Positions 40,203-61,172 are shown, numbered from the stretch's first letter. The stretch: DNA of 64,000 nucleotides from Leptospira sp. WS92.C1 (GCF_040833975.1 NZ_CP162130.1:3770001-3834000); one strand, 5' to 3'. The notes: a model not told the origin generated them from the letters alone. Program-made: numbers and translations.

Positions 40203-41234
40203 ATGAGCTCCAATCAGGTCTATTCGTTTCAATTTATATCCAGAGATAGTAGCTCTTCCATTCATATCTTATTTTCCGGCGTAGTCGATATTCAGCAAGC
40301 AAAGATGGACAAGCTGGAAGTGATCGCAGTAGGACAACCGGAAAACATTTCTTCCATTCAACTTTCGGTTTCAAGTCATAAAGACATAGTCAATCTTTGC
40401 CAAAAACTGAAATATGATGGTAAACAGCTTAAGAATCTTACAAATAAATTAAGCGAGCTCTTCCATTCAAACGGGAAATCGGATGATTTTATGGAACAGC
40501 TCATGCATTATTTCAAAAATAAAGACAACGAAAAGATATCGTATCTTCTCAATCAGATCGTCAATCAAGCTGCGGGAAATTCCAAACCGGAGATTCAAAT
40601 TTTTTATATGATTTTAGATCGATCTCGATTGGACGAAGAAAATCAAAGCCTGCCTATCTCTTCTCCGGAAGAAGAATCTTCGGAAGCGAACGAAGGAGAA
40701 GATGCAGAGCTTCCGAGTTTTGACCCGCCACTTCCGATCGATACAAGCGGGCAAACTCAAAGTGTAGAGCAGTTTATTCCGAACGGCTCCAGAGTGATCC
40801 CGATGAAATACGTTCTTTCTCCCGTATCCGGTGTTCAAATCAACACTCTGAAAACGGGAGACAAGATCCTGGTCCAACTTTTAAAATCGGACACGTCCTC
40901 TCAGAGTATCATCGAATCCATGAAACTGGAGACACCCGAAGGACAAATCCGTCCCGTCCCGGGCACCGTTGTCGCTTCCAAAAATAGCGGAGTTGAAAAC
41001 GAAACGTTGGTTCAAATCGGATCCGATATATTCGGAAAAATTTATGAGGAAGAAAATTCCATCAAAGTAAAACCGTATTTAGGCGAAAAAACAATTTCAA
41101 CCGGAAAACCGACCTCAAAAAATTCCCAACCATCTTCGCAAACATCCGAAGATTCAGGATTGCTGATTACCATACTCATCGCTTTAGGTGTATTGGGAAT
41201 CGCAATGACCACGATCTTTGTATACCTTCTTTGA
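40203..41234 (+). CDS. hypothetical protein with a C-terminal membrane anchor, 343 aa
   Basis: The cytoplasmic part includes an N-terminal alpha/beta region (VYSFQFISRDSSSSIHILFS). A helical middle with LCQKLKYDGKQLKNLTNKL follows, then an acidic Ser/Glu linker at about 150-180 and a second beta-rich domain (VIPMKYVLSPVSGVQINTLK). A low-complexity Ser/Thr stretch ends in one membrane helix (LLITILIALGVLGIAMTTIF). This is a tail-anchored layout. The next gene starts 6 bp after its stop and encodes a polytopic membrane protein, so the pair may work together. No family is recognised. Confidence 0.7.
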   Translation: MSSNQVYSFQFISRDSSSSIHILFSGVVDIQQAKMDKLEVIAVGQPENISSIQLSVSSHKDIVNLCQKLKYDGKQLKNLTNKLSELFHSNGKSDDFMEQLMHYFKNKDNEKISYLLNQIVNQAAGNSKPEIQIFYMILDRSRLDEENQSLPISSPEEESSEANEGEDAELPSFDPPLPIDTSGQTQSVEQFIPNGSRVIPMKYVLSPVSGVQINTLKTGDKILVQLLKSDTSSQSIIESMKLETPEGQIRPVPGTVVASKNSGVENETLVQIGSDIFGKIYEEENSIKVKPYLGEKTISTGKPTSKNSQPSSQTSEDSGLLITILIALGVLGIAMTTIFVYLL

Positions 41235-41240
41235 CAAATT

Positions 41241-42245
41241 ATGAAAACAAAACTCTCTAAGATTCTCCCATTTATCATTCTATTCTTTTGTATCTTAAAC
41301 ATTTCAATCGAACCAATCTTTTATGATCCGAAAGATTCGGAGTCGATGGAAGCATTGTTGGAAGGCTCCGGAAGAGAATTCGAACCTCAATGGGGAATCG
41401 AAAGAGGATTGATCTCAAAAATTCGACTTACTTCCCAAGTAATGGATGAGTTAAACGAAAAATCGCTTCCGATTGACGCACAGTTAGAAGCAACCGTAGA
41501 CAGGATGAGCAGAATCCTTTTGGGGCAAAAGAGTATGCTCTTTATTTACGGATTTTTAATATTCCTTTCCGTAACCTCTTTTTTAAGTTTGTATTATAGG
41601 GCCTGGTTTTACGTATTTTTAAATCGAAGTCTATATCTCATTTCCATACTTCCTGTTTTGATGGCCGTTCAACATCCTTTGAGAAGTATTCCACAAACTC
41701 CCGTAATCGGAGTGGTTTTTACGTTATTCTTGTTAGGTCTAACAGGAACTCTAATTTATATGCTTTTTGCAATTTCAAAGGTATATGGAAATTTGGCGGA
41801 CCGCTTTACCGTTTTACAAACGGTACAAAACGGAGAAGAAGGAGAATTCAAATCCAATTCAACATCGAAGATTTCGTGGATGCCTTTCTTATTTCACTTT
41901 GCAACGATTATGATTGCGGGAATTCTACTCGGAAATCTTGTCTATATTCCGATATTTCTTCTTCAAAAACACTATTCCTTCGAATTCGGAATTCTGCTTT
42001 TAGTGCTCATCGTTTTTCTTATGTTTTTTTATATTCGCAACTATTACAGAATAGGAAAAAGCGAAGAACTAGGTTCCAGCGGAAACGTCACTCTGTCCAT
42101 CAGTTATCTTCAGTTTAGAATTATACGAAATACGATCTTTATCACTCTCGCGATTTTTGGGATCACGCTTTTTATAGGCCTTTTATTCAGCATTCTATCG
42201 ATAAATATACGAGTTTTAGATTTTTCTTCCGGAAAAGGAATCTGA
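41241..42245 (+). CDS. polytopic membrane protein, 334 aa
   Basis: A signal-like first helix ([20 protein letters not shown]) is followed by an external region of about 70 residues. About six more helices follow, such as [59 protein letters not shown] and [20 protein letters not shown]. No transporter or enzyme motif is visible. It is co-directional with and 6 bp behind the tail-anchored protein gene, so co-expression is likely. The function is unknown. Confidence 0.7.
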   Translation: MKTKLSKILPFIILFFCILNISIEPIFYDPKDSESMEALLEGSGREFEPQWGIERGLISKIRLTSQVMDELNEKSLPIDAQLEATVDRMSRILLGQKSMLFIYGFLIFLSVTSFLSLYYRAWFYVFLNRSLYLISILPVLMAVQHPLRSIPQTPVIGVVFTLFLLGLTGTLIYMLFAISKVYGNLADRFTVLQTVQNGEEGEFKSNSTSKISWMPFLFHFATIMIAGILLGNLVYIPIFLLQKHYSFEFGILLLVLIVFLMFFYIRNYYRIGKSEELGSSGNVTLSISYLQFRIIRNTIFITLAIFGITLFIGLLFSILSINIRVLDFSSGKGI

Positions 42246-42321
42246 AAAAAAAATTATTTTAGAAGAATTGAATATTCTTACTTGGTCCGACAAAGAATCT
42301 TTCTGAAAAAAGTCTTGATGC

Positions 42322-42336
42322 CGGACTTGAAGTCCG
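42322..42336. repeat. CGGACTT-G-AAGTCCG palindrome
   Basis: This copy of the intergenic palindrome family is in inverse orientation to the other four. It lies between the membrane protein gene and the next minus-strand gene. Confidence 0.85.
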
Positions 42337-42449
42337 TTTTAAAGTAAAATCCTCGGGCAGATTCGGATTTTGTCACGGGCGGGTGCTTTCAAATCAACCC
42401 GCATGATTCACTCGATAGACTTTTTGATTTTTTTTAGAAAAACTTTTCC

Positions 42450-42683
42450 TCAAACTTCCAGTGTTTGTTTGAAATAAAGGTTCATCGCCAGGATCGAGGC
42501 GATATGAAGTATAGAACAAAAAAAATAAATTTTCGGATTTAGGATTTCCCGATATGCTTGAAACAAACCGATGTGAACGATCGAAAAGATAGAAAGCAAA
42601 ATCCAAACATTGGAAACGGTGAGAGAAAAGTAAAAGCTGACATACAAAATTACGATTAAAAAAAATCCGAACGCAATCTTCAC
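42450..42683 (-). CDS. small membrane protein, 77 aa
   Basis: This short protein is made almost wholly of two to three hydrophobic helices (IAFGFFLIVILYVSFYFSLT, VWILLSIFSIVHIGLF, YFFCSILHIASILAMNLYF). It starts 4 bp after the stop of the MORN lipoprotein gene, so it is probably translated from the same transcript. No family is recognised. An overlapping shifted frame (42394-42606) is a shadow. Confidence 0.55.
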   Translation of the reverse strand: MKIAFGFFLIVILYVSFYFSLTVSNVWILLSIFSIVHIGLFQAYREILNPKIYFFCSILHIASILAMNLYFKQTLEV

Positions 42684-42687
42684 AGAT

Positions 42688-43413
42688 CTATTTTTTGGAA
42701 GGGCTTAAAGATAAGGACTGACAAACAGGTTCGGCGCCCTTTACCACTTCGCAATTTTTAGTTCCGTCAGGAAGATATATAGTTCTGGAAATCAATCCAC
42801 CATTCTCGTCAAAAACTTCGATTGCTTCCGTTTTATGATTTGGAAAATAATAAAACCAGGTTCTCACTTTCGTTCCATTCTTATAATAACCGGAGTATTC
42901 CAACTCTCCATCCGGAAAGTATTTTTGCCAAAGATTGTTACGATATCCCGCCGAATACGTTCCCTTGAGTTCCAGTTGACCGTTCTGATAAAATCGTTCA
43001 TAAGAACCTTCTTCGTTTCCTTCCGCTCCGTTAATCGCAACTTCCGGTTTATGCGGACCGTTCCCAAAAGATTGGCGTATATAAAGACTGCCGTCTTCAA
43101 AGTTCCAGATCCATTGACCTCTTCGAACTCCATTATCTAACTTTCCATAAGATAAAACAAGATCGCTGTATTTCGAATAAAATTTGCAAGATCCGTGCGG
43201 TTTCCCAGATTCATTCATAAAACAATCTTGATAGATCCGTCCGTTATCGTAATAAACTCTGACTCTTCCGGGTTCCTTAAATACAAAAGTATTGAGTTTT
43301 TTTTCAAACTTCGCGCCTACGGGAATGTTTGGTGGAAGCGGTTCCTCGACACAATTCTCAAAAGATAAAAACAACAAACAAAGGACAAGACCTTTGAAAG
43401 CAAAGTCAGTCAT
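42688..43413 (-). CDS. lipoprotein with MORN-type repeats, 241 aa
   Basis: From ATG 43413 the signal peptide ([16 protein letters not shown]) ends at a lipobox-like ENC, a little unusual at the -1 position. The mature protein shows repeated MORN-like units with the pattern YxNGxxxxxGxYxxGxRxGxW, for example [40 protein letters not shown] and [20 protein letters not shown]. Such repeats form beta-hairpin stacks; in bacteria they occur in many envelope proteins of unknown role. It is in a minus-strand group behind parA. Confidence 0.75.
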   Translation of the reverse strand: MTDFAFKGLVLCLLFLSFENCVEEPLPPNIPVGAKFEKKLNTFVFKEPGRVRVYYDNGRIYQDCFMNESGKPHGSCKFYSKYSDLVLSYGKLDNGVRRGQWIWNFEDGSLYIRQSFGNGPHKPEVAINGAEGNEEGSYERFYQNGQLELKGTYSAGYRNNLWQKYFPDGELEYSGYYKNGTKVRTWFYYFPNHKTEAIEVFDENGGLISRTIYLPDGTKNCEVVKGAEPVCQSLSLSPSKK

Positions 43414-43481
43414 TTTTCTAAGAACGGTTTTAGATTCTAAATTCATTCAATTTATATTATATACTCGATCGACTTTGAAAC

Positions 43482-45037
<1,556 letters not shown>

Positions 45038-45094
45038 CCGAGACTACATTTAGAGATCGTTTATCCGCGGATTAAGGATAGAATCCCCAATCGG

Positions 45095-45125
<31 letters not shown>

Positions 45126-45126
45126 G

Positions 45127-46587
45127 TTGGCAGAATTTGAAACGGTCATCGGACTGGAAGTGCACGCACAACTCAATACGGAATCTAAAATATTCTCGAC
45201 CAGCGCAACTAAGTTCGGCGCTCCTCCGAACTCACAGACAAATCCCGTCTGTTTGGGCTTGCCGGGGGCTCTTCCCGTACTCAACGAATCCGCTTTAGAA
45301 AAAGCGATCATGGCGGGTCTTGCTTTCGGATGTGATATCACCCTATTTACAAAATTCGATCGGAAGAATTATTTTTATCCGGATCTTCCGAAAGGGTATC
45401 AAATCTCTCAATTTGATAAACCGATCTGCACTGGCGGCGGTGTAACGTTTACGATCAAAGGCGAAGAATCTCCCCGTTACGTACGTCTTACTCGAATTCA
45501 TATGGAAGAGGACGCGGGAAAGCTGATTCACTCCGCGGATCCGAATGTTCCTCAATCCTACGTCGATTTAAACAGAGCCGGAACTCCTCTGATCGAAATC
45601 GTATCCGAACCGGATATGCGTTCTTCGGACGAGGCTTACTATTATCTGAATTCCTTAAAGTCGGTTCTGAAATACATTCGAGTTTCGGATTGCAACATGG
45701 AAGAAGGATCGCTTCGCTGTGACGCTAACGTGTCGATTCGTCCCAAAGGATCTGAAAAATTCGGAACCAGGGTCGAGATTAAGAATTTAAATTCTTTCAA
45801 AGCGGTCAAAGCGGCGATCGACTACGAAGTGGAATGGCAAAAAGAAATGGCGCTGGAAGGAAAAACATTTCAACAGCAAACCAAACTCTGGGACTCGGTC
45901 GCTAACAAAACCGTAACGATGAGAACCAAAGAAATGAGTCATGACTATCGCTACTTTCCGGATCCGGATCTACCCGTAATCATTCTTCAAAAAGAAACCG
46001 TAGAATCGGTTCGTTCCAAATTACCGGAACTTCCGAACGAAAGAAAGAATCGTTTTATTGAAAAGTTAGGACTTCCCAAATATGATGCTGAAGTATTGAC
46101 CGCGGAAAGAGAAATCGCGGATTACTTTGAAGACGCACTTACCATTTCGGGAGACGCCAAAAAAACTTCCAACTGGGTTAAAGACGAGGTTCTCGGAATC
46201 GTAAACAAAGAAAGCATTACAATTTCTGAATTTTCTGTTTCAGCAAAAAGAATCGGCGGTCTTGTAAAGCTGATCGCGGACGGAAAGATTTCCGGAAAAA
46301 TCGCGAAAACCGTTTTCGAGGAATTGCTGACGTCGGACAAGGAAGCCGAAACCATCGTCACCGAAAAAAACCTAATCGTGGTTCGGGACGACAAGGAAAT
46401 CGAAAGAATCGTAGACGAAGCCATCGCGAATAACGAAGACGCGGTTAGCAAATATAAAAGCGGTAAGGATCGTGCGTTAGGCGCAATCGTCGGTTACGTG
46501 ATGAAAGTTTCCAAAGGAAAAGCGGATCCGGAATTGGTCAATCAGATGCTTTTGGAAAAGTTAGGTCCTTTGCCTCCGAAAGGCTGA
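45127..46587 (+). CDS. gatB: aspartyl/glutamyl-tRNA(Asn/Gln) amidotransferase subunit B
   Basis: GatB is the kinase subunit of the GatCAB complex that converts Glu-tRNA(Gln) or Asp-tRNA(Asn) to the amidated form. The 486-aa protein starts at TTG 45127, six bases after aaggag, and begins [15 protein letters not shown] as the family does. An ATG at 45097 would add ten residues of non-family sequence. Conserved blocks include [20 protein letters not shown] text, [25 protein letters not shown] and the C-terminal YqeY-like tail domain. gatA and gatC are not in the window. Confidence 0.94.
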   Translation: MAEFETVIGLEVHAQLNTESKIFSTSATKFGAPPNSQTNPVCLGLPGALPVLNESALEKAIMAGLAFGCDITLFTKFDRKNYFYPDLPKGYQISQFDKPICTGGGVTFTIKGEESPRYVRLTRIHMEEDAGKLIHSADPNVPQSYVDLNRAGTPLIEIVSEPDMRSSDEAYYYLNSLKSVLKYIRVSDCNMEEGSLRCDANVSIRPKGSEKFGTRVEIKNLNSFKAVKAAIDYEVEWQKEMALEGKTFQQQTKLWDSVANKTVTMRTKEMSHDYRYFPDPDLPVIILQKETVESVRSKLPELPNERKNRFIEKLGLPKYDAEVLTAEREIADYFEDALTISGDAKKTSNWVKDEVLGIVNKESITISEFSVSAKRIGGLVKLIADGKISGKIAKTVFEELLTSDKEAETIVTEKNLIVVRDDKEIERIVDEAIANNEDAVSKYKSGKDRALGAIVGYVMKVSKGKADPELVNQMLLEKLGPLPPKG

Positions 46588-46694
46588 AAACCTTCGGATC
46601 CTTCCCGAAAACGCCGGTCTTGCTAAAAAACAAGGTCGGAACTCCGAATTTCTCTTTTTTGAAAGCGGATTTTTCCGTAATTTTACTTTGAACG

Positions 46695-46753
46695 GGACTT
46701 CAAGTCCGCCCTCAAGCAAAATTTCACAGAAATTCTTTGTAGGAACTACTACA
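46695..46753. repeat. GGACTT-AAGTCC and TGTAGGA palindromes side by side
   Basis: ggacttcaagtcc lies at 46695-46707 and an imperfect tgtaggaactactaca at 46738-46753. This is the only place in the window where both palindrome families occur next to each other. Confidence 0.8.
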
Positions 46754-46931
46754 GATAAAAAAGAATAGGAATCGATCCGGATTTTTTACGGAGATAAAAC
46801 CGCAAAGGGACCCGAAAATCTCCGTGATTATCGATCCCAAAAGATCGAAAGTCTTTCTCGGATTTGAACAACATATAGGTTTCTCTCGGCCGTATGACCG
46901 CCTGTTTTTTGATCAAAATCAGCGCTTCCAT
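46749..46931 (-). CDS. small hypothetical protein, 60 aa
   Basis: The short basic protein (MEALILIKKQAVIRPRETYM...) has a non-random look with an Arg-Pro-Arg-Glu segment and a KSEKDFRSFGIDNHGDF block. Its stop codon lies within the TGTAGGA palindrome. There is no strong ribosome binding site and no recognisable domain. It is convergent with gatB and divergent from dnaE. I keep it as possible only. Confidence 0.35.
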   Translation of the reverse strand: MEALILIKKQAVIRPRETYMLFKSEKDFRSFGIDNHGDFRVPLRFYLRKKSGSIPILFYL

Positions 46932-47013
46932 TTTCTAGGTCAGTATCGAAATTTCTCTTCTTATAAAAGTTTCAGAATTCTGTCTAACCAATAGATTTCC
47001 GACGATTAGACTC

Positions 47014-50569
<3,556 letters not shown>

Positions 50570-50570
50570 C

Positions 50571-51470
<900 letters not shown>

Positions 51471-51505
51471 TCGGACCCAAACCTAGTGCAAGTAACTCAT
51501 ACAAA

Positions 51506-52411
51506 ATGAATTTGTCAAAAGATAAAACAATCGATCTTGTTTCTCGCTGTGGGGAAGGGGATGAAGAAGCCCTCAAACAGTTTTTCGAATTGTATTCGGA
51601 AGATATTTATAATTTTCCAATGAAGATTTTTCATCTGAGCGAGGATGATGCGGGTGATTTTTTCATTTACGCTTTTGAAAGATTGAAAACCGGATCCCGC
51701 TTTGGAAGTTTTAAAGGAAAATCCAGTTTTAGAACCTGGTTTTATTCCGTACTGAGAAATATGCTGATCGACTGGCAGCGAACCAAACGAGAACTGAAGG
51801 TCACAAATCTCGGAAAAATCAGTAAAGAAGGAAAAGAATATGCTACCATCGAGGACGAGCCCGACACACGTCCCGATATGCAGGAAGAAGCAATCGAACT
51901 TTCCGACCGATTCAATCAGGCGCTGGAAGAGATCGGTGTCGACAAACGGGTTATTTTTAAACTTTCTTATATCTATTATTTGAATCTAAACGATGACGAG
52001 GTTCGATATCTCCTGGAAAAGACGGGACTCACTCAAGAGGGTCTCAAAGAAAAGATTCTCAATCTTCGTTCCGAACTTTCCAATCGGGAAGAAGAGAATA
52101 TCCGGATGGAGGACAAAATTACGTCCCTTTATCTGAATATCCTCGATCTCAAAGAAAAACAACAGAATACGGCGAAGATAGCGCCCATTCTTCCTATGGA
52201 AGTGGATAAAACCTCGCACGCCTTGAAAAAGAAGTATGAACAGAGAAAAAAACTTTTGGAAAAGAAAAAGAAAGGCCATTTTCTCGCTCGGACTCCCTAC
52301 AGAGAGGTGGCGGACCTAATTGGAATTTCTGAAGGGAATGTAAGTGTAACTCTTTTGCGTTTAATTGAAAAAATTCAGAAAAAGCTAGATTTTAGTGATT
52401 TAGATTTTTAA
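51506..52411 (+). CDS. sigma-70 family (ECF-like) RNA polymerase sigma factor, 301 aa
   Basis: Region 2 is seen at residues 15-90: [30 protein letters not shown] and [19 protein letters not shown], the last matching region 2.4. The C-terminus ([20 protein letters not shown], then [10 protein letters not shown]) is a region 4 helix-turn-helix. Between them lies an unusually long insert of about 150 residues with charged coiled-coil-like sequence, so the protein is longer than common ECF factors. The next two genes, a small soluble protein and a CHAT protease, lie on the same strand and probably regulate it. Confidence 0.78.
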   Translation: MNLSKDKTIDLVSRCGEGDEEALKQFFELYSEDIYNFPMKIFHLSEDDAGDFFIYAFERLKTGSRFGSFKGKSSFRTWFYSVLRNMLIDWQRTKRELKVTNLGKISKEGKEYATIEDEPDTRPDMQEEAIELSDRFNQALEEIGVDKRVIFKLSYIYYLNLNDDEVRYLLEKTGLTQEGLKEKILNLRSELSNREEENIRMEDKITSLYLNILDLKEKQQNTAKIAPILPMEVDKTSHALKKKYEQRKKLLEKKKKGHFLARTPYREVADLIGISEGNVSVTLLRLIEKIQKKLDFSDLDF

Positions 52412-52415
52412 AAAA

Positions 52416-53175
<760 letters not shown>

Positions 53176-53321
53176 TCGACGAACGTTTTTTCTCTATCAA
53201 GATGTCTCACTGTGAAGAAATTCCAATTCGCAGTGAGACGACACGGTTGTTTTATTTCCGATAAAAAGAAAGAATTTCTGGAAAAAACACTACCCTGTTA
53301 TAATTTGATCCTGAATTCACC

Positions 53322-55151
<1,830 letters not shown>

Positions 55152-55155
55152 TGTA

Positions 55156-55848
55156 TTGAGTCTTTGCCAACCTGACAAGGGTAATTTTTCCTGTGGATCC
55201 TGCTGCGGCGTTTTTAATCTAGATCTGCCTCCCGATGAAATTCGAAAACTAATTTTGGAACGAACCGAAGAATTCAAGAATTCGGTGGATTTTAAAAAGC
55301 CTTGGACCATGGCGGACTTTCGAAAAGTCAGAGAAAGAAAAGAAAAATCCATACCTAAAAAAGACGAATTCACATACAATTGCCCGTTTCTCGGTGCCTT
55401 TGATAAAAAAATAGGATGTATGATTCATCCTATTTTTAGCGGAGATCCCTTAAGCCAAAATTATTCCTTTTACGGATCTTCTATTTGTCAAGGTTACGAA
55501 TGTAGAAACATGGAACGTAAAAGTTCAAAACTCTGGGAAAAACTTCTCGGAGAGATGGAATTGGATTCGTTTACTTATTCTGCGATCGTATCCGATTACA
55601 AAACGTTTGATTTGATAGAGAAAACGTTTTCAGATCAGGGAATTTCACCGGAAGAATTATTTCAAAAACGAAAAAATCTACTAAAAAAATTAATTCATAG
55701 AAAGATCGATCAAAACGTAGCAATGATGAATACTTCTTTCGAAATACCGATAGAAGTGGAAAAAGATTTACCTAAAAACAAATTGATTCAAAGATTAAAT
55801 CTGAATGCCGCACCCGACTTAATTGCGGAAATCGAAACTTCAAAATAG
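55156..55848 (+). CDS. YkgJ-like cysteine-cluster protein, 230 aa
   Basis: Starting at TTG 55156, five bases after the CHAT gene stop, the protein begins [20 protein letters not shown]. Later groups are [19 protein letters not shown] and ICQGYEC. This spacing (C...CxxCC, CPFL, GC.IHP, C..YEC) resembles the YkgJ/UPF0153 putative metal-chelating family, probably zinc or iron. The C-terminal half is helical and basic. Because the gap to the CHAT gene is so short, it may be the fourth gene of the module. Confidence 0.65.
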   Translation: MSLCQPDKGNFSCGSCCGVFNLDLPPDEIRKLILERTEEFKNSVDFKKPWTMADFRKVRERKEKSIPKKDEFTYNCPFLGAFDKKIGCMIHPIFSGDPLSQNYSFYGSSICQGYECRNMERKSSKLWEKLLGEMELDSFTYSAIVSDYKTFDLIEKTFSDQGISPEELFQKRKNLLKKLIHRKIDQNVAMMNTSFEIPIEVEKDLPKNKLIQRLNLNAAPDLIAEIETSK

Positions 55849-55879
55849 GCAGATTGATTCCGCGATTGTATCCTGGATC

Positions 55880-55892
55880 GGACTTCAAGTCC
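55880..55892. repeat. GGACTT-C-AAGTCC palindrome
   Basis: This fifth copy of the intergenic palindrome family lies between the Cys-cluster gene and the phasin-like gene. Confidence 0.85.
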
Positions 55893-56033
55893 AGGACTCA
55901 ATCCATTTTTAAAAATAAGCAATTTGTCGGAACAATTAAAATCGAATTTTTCAAAATTGACTTTTTATGATAGGAACAAGACGGAGAGAGGACAAAATCC
56001 TTCCCGTATCGGAAGACACAGGAAGGAAAACGA

Positions 56034-56354
56034 TTAGTTTTTAATAGTAGAGTCTGCTTTTGATTTTGAAGCACCGTTCAAAGTTGCTTTTGCAGATGAA
56101 ACACCTTGACCCACTTTGGATTTGACTTCCTCTACCTTAGAGTTGACTTGACCTGCAACGCCCTCAACCGAGTGAAGAGCCTCTTCGATATACTTTCTGA
56201 GATTGTTGGCAACCTCGGATTGATCTTGAGCCCCCTTTGATGCAAGTTCTTTGAATTCTTTTTCAACTTTAAGGAGAATGCTGTCTGCCTGCTCACGGAG
56301 TGATTTAGCTGCCCCAATTGCAAAATTAAGCGCTTCCTTGATTTCTTTTTCCAT
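56034..56354 (-). CDS. phasin-like coiled-coil protein, 106 aa
   Basis: From ATG 56354, with gaggaa 8-9 bases upstream, the protein reads MEKEIKEALNFAIGAAKSLR and continues as one long amphipathic helix rich in Lys, Glu, Ala and Ser. The pattern VEKEFKELASKGAQDQSEVA with EALHSVEGVAGQVNSKVEEV resembles PHA granule-associated phasins and poly-hydroxyalkanoate-regulator-like proteins. A phasin function is not shown, because no PHA synthase gene is in the window. A longer N-terminus back to 56420 lacks a binding site. Confidence 0.65.
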   Translation of the reverse strand: MEKEIKEALNFAIGAAKSLREQADSILLKVEKEFKELASKGAQDQSEVANNLRKYIEEALHSVEGVAGQVNSKVEEVKSKVGQGVSSAKATLNGASKSKADSTIKN

Positions 56355-56420
56355 AGTTTTTTTCCTCTGTCTTCTCACTGAGAATAAACCAATTTTATGC
56401 AGCGCACAAAAACCTGTCAA

Positions 56421-56756
56421 GTGTGAATTGAGCTGTTGATAAAACCTTAGAAACTTCCGATTTTTTTCTAAAAAATCAAATTCGAATGAACTTTTATAAA
56501 TCGATTTTCTTATTCTTTCAATTCGAAAGCAAAAGTTAAAGCAGTTAGAGACATAATATTACTTTTAGAACCGAATTAGCACTCTCAGCAAATCTTTAGT
56601 CGAAGTTCCGACCCAAACTTAGTTAAGCTGTAAAACTTTCGAATGTAGGAGTTCCTACATTTTAAATCTATAATTTATAGTTGCTTAAAATGAATTTTTG
56701 TGCTAAGAAAAATCTTCCGTCTTCCTCCCACAAGCCCACCACCTCCACCCTAACTC
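56421..56756. other. intergenic region with a perfect AATGTAGGA palindrome
   Basis: No gene is seen. At 56642-56661 a 20-bp palindrome, aatgtagga-gt-tcctacatt, is the longest perfect copy of its family in the window. The left end of the insertion sequence follows at 56757. Confidence 0.75.
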
Positions 56757-58242
56757 CATAACCTTACCCACAAGTTAAAAAAACTAGCTTTTTTAGGCCA
56801 TTGTTGCTTTTCTTTCCTTGGGCCTAAAGATGATCACTAAACATTGGAGTAGTACGCTCGAAACGGATTTAGATTGGATTGAAGAAGAATTTCTGTCTCT
56901 TAGCTTGGGGGACAAGAGACTTAATAAACGATTAAAGAAAATTATCGGATCGATGTGTAACCAAACGGGCTCAAGCCTACCTGATGTTTTTGGTAATTGG
57001 TCGGGAACAAAAGCCGCCTATCGTTTTTTCTCGAACCCGAAAGTATCTCCGGATGAAATTATTGCTCCACATTCCAGAGCGACTAAAAAGCGTCTTGAAA
57101 AACAAGAAACGATTTTGGTGTTAAGCGACACAACGGAAATTTATTATCGAAATAGAAACCGAATCGAAGGTTTAGGGCCGATGAATTCCAACTTGGATCA
57201 GGGGCTTCTTTTACATCCTTCAATTGCATTTACCACAGACGGAATCCCTTTAGGAATTTTAGATTTTAAAATGTGGACTCGCTTGAAATTAGGCTCTAAA
57301 CATTTACCAAGAGATGTAAGAAAGAGAACTCCTATTGAAAATAAGGAAAGTATAAAGTGGATTCAAGGCTACAGAACAACATGCGAATTTTCTAAAGAAT
57401 CCGATGCAAAATACATATTCATCTGTGATAGAGAAGCAGATATTTTCGAACTATTTCAGGAACATATAGAGGTAGGAGAAAACGCTCCAGATCTGCTTAT
57501 ACGTGCGGTTTATGACAGAAAGATCGAGGGCGGTGATTATTCTTGGTCCTATCTTGAAACCTTAGAGCCGGTTGATATATATACAATCTCTGTTCCAAGA
57601 AAGAAAGGAAAGAAAGCAAGAGACGCTAAAATCGAGCTTCGATTTGAAAAATTATCAATAAAGCCCCTCGATATAAAAAATTGGAAAATATAGATATGTA
57701 TGCGGTATCCGCAACTGAGATTGACGGATCAGAAGACGAAACAATTCAGTGGAAATTTTTAACAACAATTCCAATTAGAACTTCTGAAGATGCGAAGAAC
57801 GTAATCTCTTACTATAAAAGTCGTTGGGGAATCGAAGTCTATTTCAAGATATTAAAATCTGGATGTGCAATCGAATCCACTCAATTCAAATTTGGCGATC
57901 GATTCAAGGCTTGTATTGCCATTAGCGCAATCGTCTCTTGGCGCGTAATGATGTTAACATTCTTAGGAAGGAATGTCCCCGGATTAAAAGCTTCCATCAT
58001 GTTTGAACCATTTGAATGGAAAGGCGCTTACTGCCGACTTTACGAAACTCCTCAACCACCAAAACAAGAACCTGATTTAGGCACTGTTTTAGAATGGATT
58101 GCAAAGTTAGGCGGACACTTAGGGCGGAAATCAGACTCACCGCTTGGACCTCTCACAATATTCAAAGGATTAATGAGAGCTATAGATCTCGGATTTATCT
58201 TTAAATTACTCACGCAGGATTTAACTTGTGGGTAAGGTTATG
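56757..58242 (+). mobile_element. IS4-family insertion sequence, 1486 bp
   Basis: Perfect 23-bp terminal inverted repeats lie at 56757-56779 and 58220-58242 (outer end cataaccttacccacaag). They flank a DDE transposase of the IS4 group in two frames. The flanking bases next to the two ends do not match as a target duplication over 8-10 bp, so the element may have rearranged or lost it. It sits between the phasin-like gene and pckA and interrupts nothing recognisable. Confidence 0.9.
56830..58235 (+). CDS. IS4-family transposase, split by a -1 frame change
   Basis: The first frame (start ATG 56830, stop 57693) encodes the N-terminal Tn5-type DNA-binding region (LGDKRLNKRLKKIIGSMCNQ). It also carries the first two catalytic aspartates, in LSDTTEIYY and ICDREADIFEL. 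The second frame, from about 57681 to 58235, holds the catalytic glutamate in SRWGIEVYFKILKSG (YREK-like region). The frames are joined at the A6 run 57675-57680, where a -1 slip (A AAA AAT) would restore one protein. It is either programmed frameshifting or a single-base mutation. Without the shift the transposase lacks its glutamate. Confidence 0.85.
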
Positions 58243-58486
58243 CCCAAACGCGGGAGGGGCCGAATTTTTCACGGCAAGATTGTCGTAGATCCGACAAATC
58301 GAATCGTTATACATTCCCCTAAAAAACAAAAACACCCAGAGAAAAAACATAGAGTTCGAATCTAACTTGCGATATTCAAAGATTCGAAGAACATTCTAAT
58401 CCATCGATTAGAATTGTTTGTATTGAGAAAAAAGGAAGGAGAAAATCGCAGGAAACCGAGTGGCCCCTGCGTCGTAAATCTAAGTG
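58243..58486. other. intergenic region between the IS and pckA
   Basis: No gene is visible. The only notable structure is the hairpin at 58447-58471 behind pckA. Confidence 0.6.
58447..58471 (-). terminator. probable pckA terminator
   Basis: On the minus strand cgcagg and cctgcg pair around a 13-nt loop, then attttctcc follows. The T run is short and broken. Confidence 0.4.
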
Positions 58487-60097
<1,611 letters not shown>

Positions 60098-60140
60098 TTC
60101 TATTTCAATTATTTTTCTCTAAACCGGAAAGTCAACCGAT

Positions 60141-61172
60141 TCAAGAGGAATGCTGCTGGCGATTTCCCTTCTCAGAAGCCCCGTTTGAATTCGCTTTTGT
60201 AAAGATCATCTTTCCTGCCGCAGTTTGAATGATGGAAGTTACTGTCACTTTGACCTCTTTTCCAACGAGATGACCGCCGTTTTCAATCACGACCATCGTT
60301 CCATCCTCAAGATAACCGATTCCTTGGTTTTCGTCCTTCCCTTCTTTGATCACCTGGATTCCAAGTTCTTCTCCTGGAAGAACGACGGGTTTGAGTGCGT
60401 TGGCAAGGGTGTTTAAATTGAGCACCTTTACACCTTGCAATTCCGCAACTTTATTTAAGTTAAAATCGTTCGTAACGATTTTACCGCCGGTATCTCTTGC
60501 TAACTTGATCAGCTTTGCGTCGACTTCACGCGTATCGGAATAGTCTTTATAGGTAATTTTTACTTCGATCGATCCCTTTCGTTGAAGTTTATTCAACATC
60601 TCAAGACCTCTTCTTCCTCTCGCTCTTTTGATCGGATCGGAAGAATCGCTGATCAATTGGATCTCTCTCAACACGAAGTTGGGGAGAATCAGAGGACCGT
60701 CCAAAAAATGTGTATCAGCAATGTCTAAAATTCTTCCGTCGATGACCACGGAAGTATCCAGAATCTTATCACGAACTTCTTCTTTTTCAATTCCTACCCC
60801 AAATGTTCCGCCGGCCCCACCGCCACCGAAAATTCCCAAACCGGGTTCTTTTGCGAAAGAAACACCGGAAAGAATTCCAAAGAGAGCGAACAAAAAGTAG
60901 AGCGCCGTATTCAATTCTTCAAAACGAACTACGGTTCCCACAAACCAAGCGATTGCGAGTCCGAGCAGCGCTCCTAGACCTGCGCAAAAGAGTATGTCAG
61001 CTTTGAGTTTTGGAAAAAGACTGGATTCTCCATAAAGAAGAATTAAGGAAATTACCAGAACAACTCCGGCGATCGGACCGGATAAGAAAAGATCTCCAGT
61101 TTGCTTTTGAGTAACTGCAAATGTAATTCCGGAGAGGAAGAGAGACGTGAGTACTTTATAGAGATGAATCAT
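60141..61172 (-). CDS. membrane-bound PIN/TRAM domain protein (YacL type)
   Basis: Four membrane helices fill residues 1-110, ending in a Gly-rich linker ([16 protein letters not shown]). A PIN nuclease domain follows, with acidic residues in [15 protein letters not shown] and the late [10 protein letters not shown], and a C-terminal TRAM domain ([19 protein letters not shown]). This matches Bacillus YacL and its relatives, which are found next to CarD-type regulators in many bacteria. The substrate is unknown; the family is a putative membrane-bound RNase. Confidence 0.92.
   Translation of the reverse strand: MIHLYKVLTSLFLSGITFAVTQKQTGDLFLSGPIAGVVLVISLILLYGESSLFPKLKADILFCAGLGALLGLAIAWFVGTVVRFEELNTALYFLFALFGILSGVSFAKEPGLGIFGGGGAGGTFGVGIEKEEVRDKILDTSVVIDGRILDIADTHFLDGPLILPNFVLREIQLISDSSDPIKRARGRRGLEMLNKLQRKGSIEVKITYKDYSDTREVDAKLIKLARDTGGKIVTNDFNLNKVAELQGVKVLNLNTLANALKPVVLPGEELGIQVIKEGKDENQGIGYLEDGTMVVIENGGHLVGKEVKVTVTSIIQTAAGKMIFTKANSNGASEKGNRQQHSS

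Noticed and set aside
56745..58255. Target-site duplication of the insertion sequence
   Set aside because: Bases outside the two 23-bp repeats do not match over 8-10 positions.
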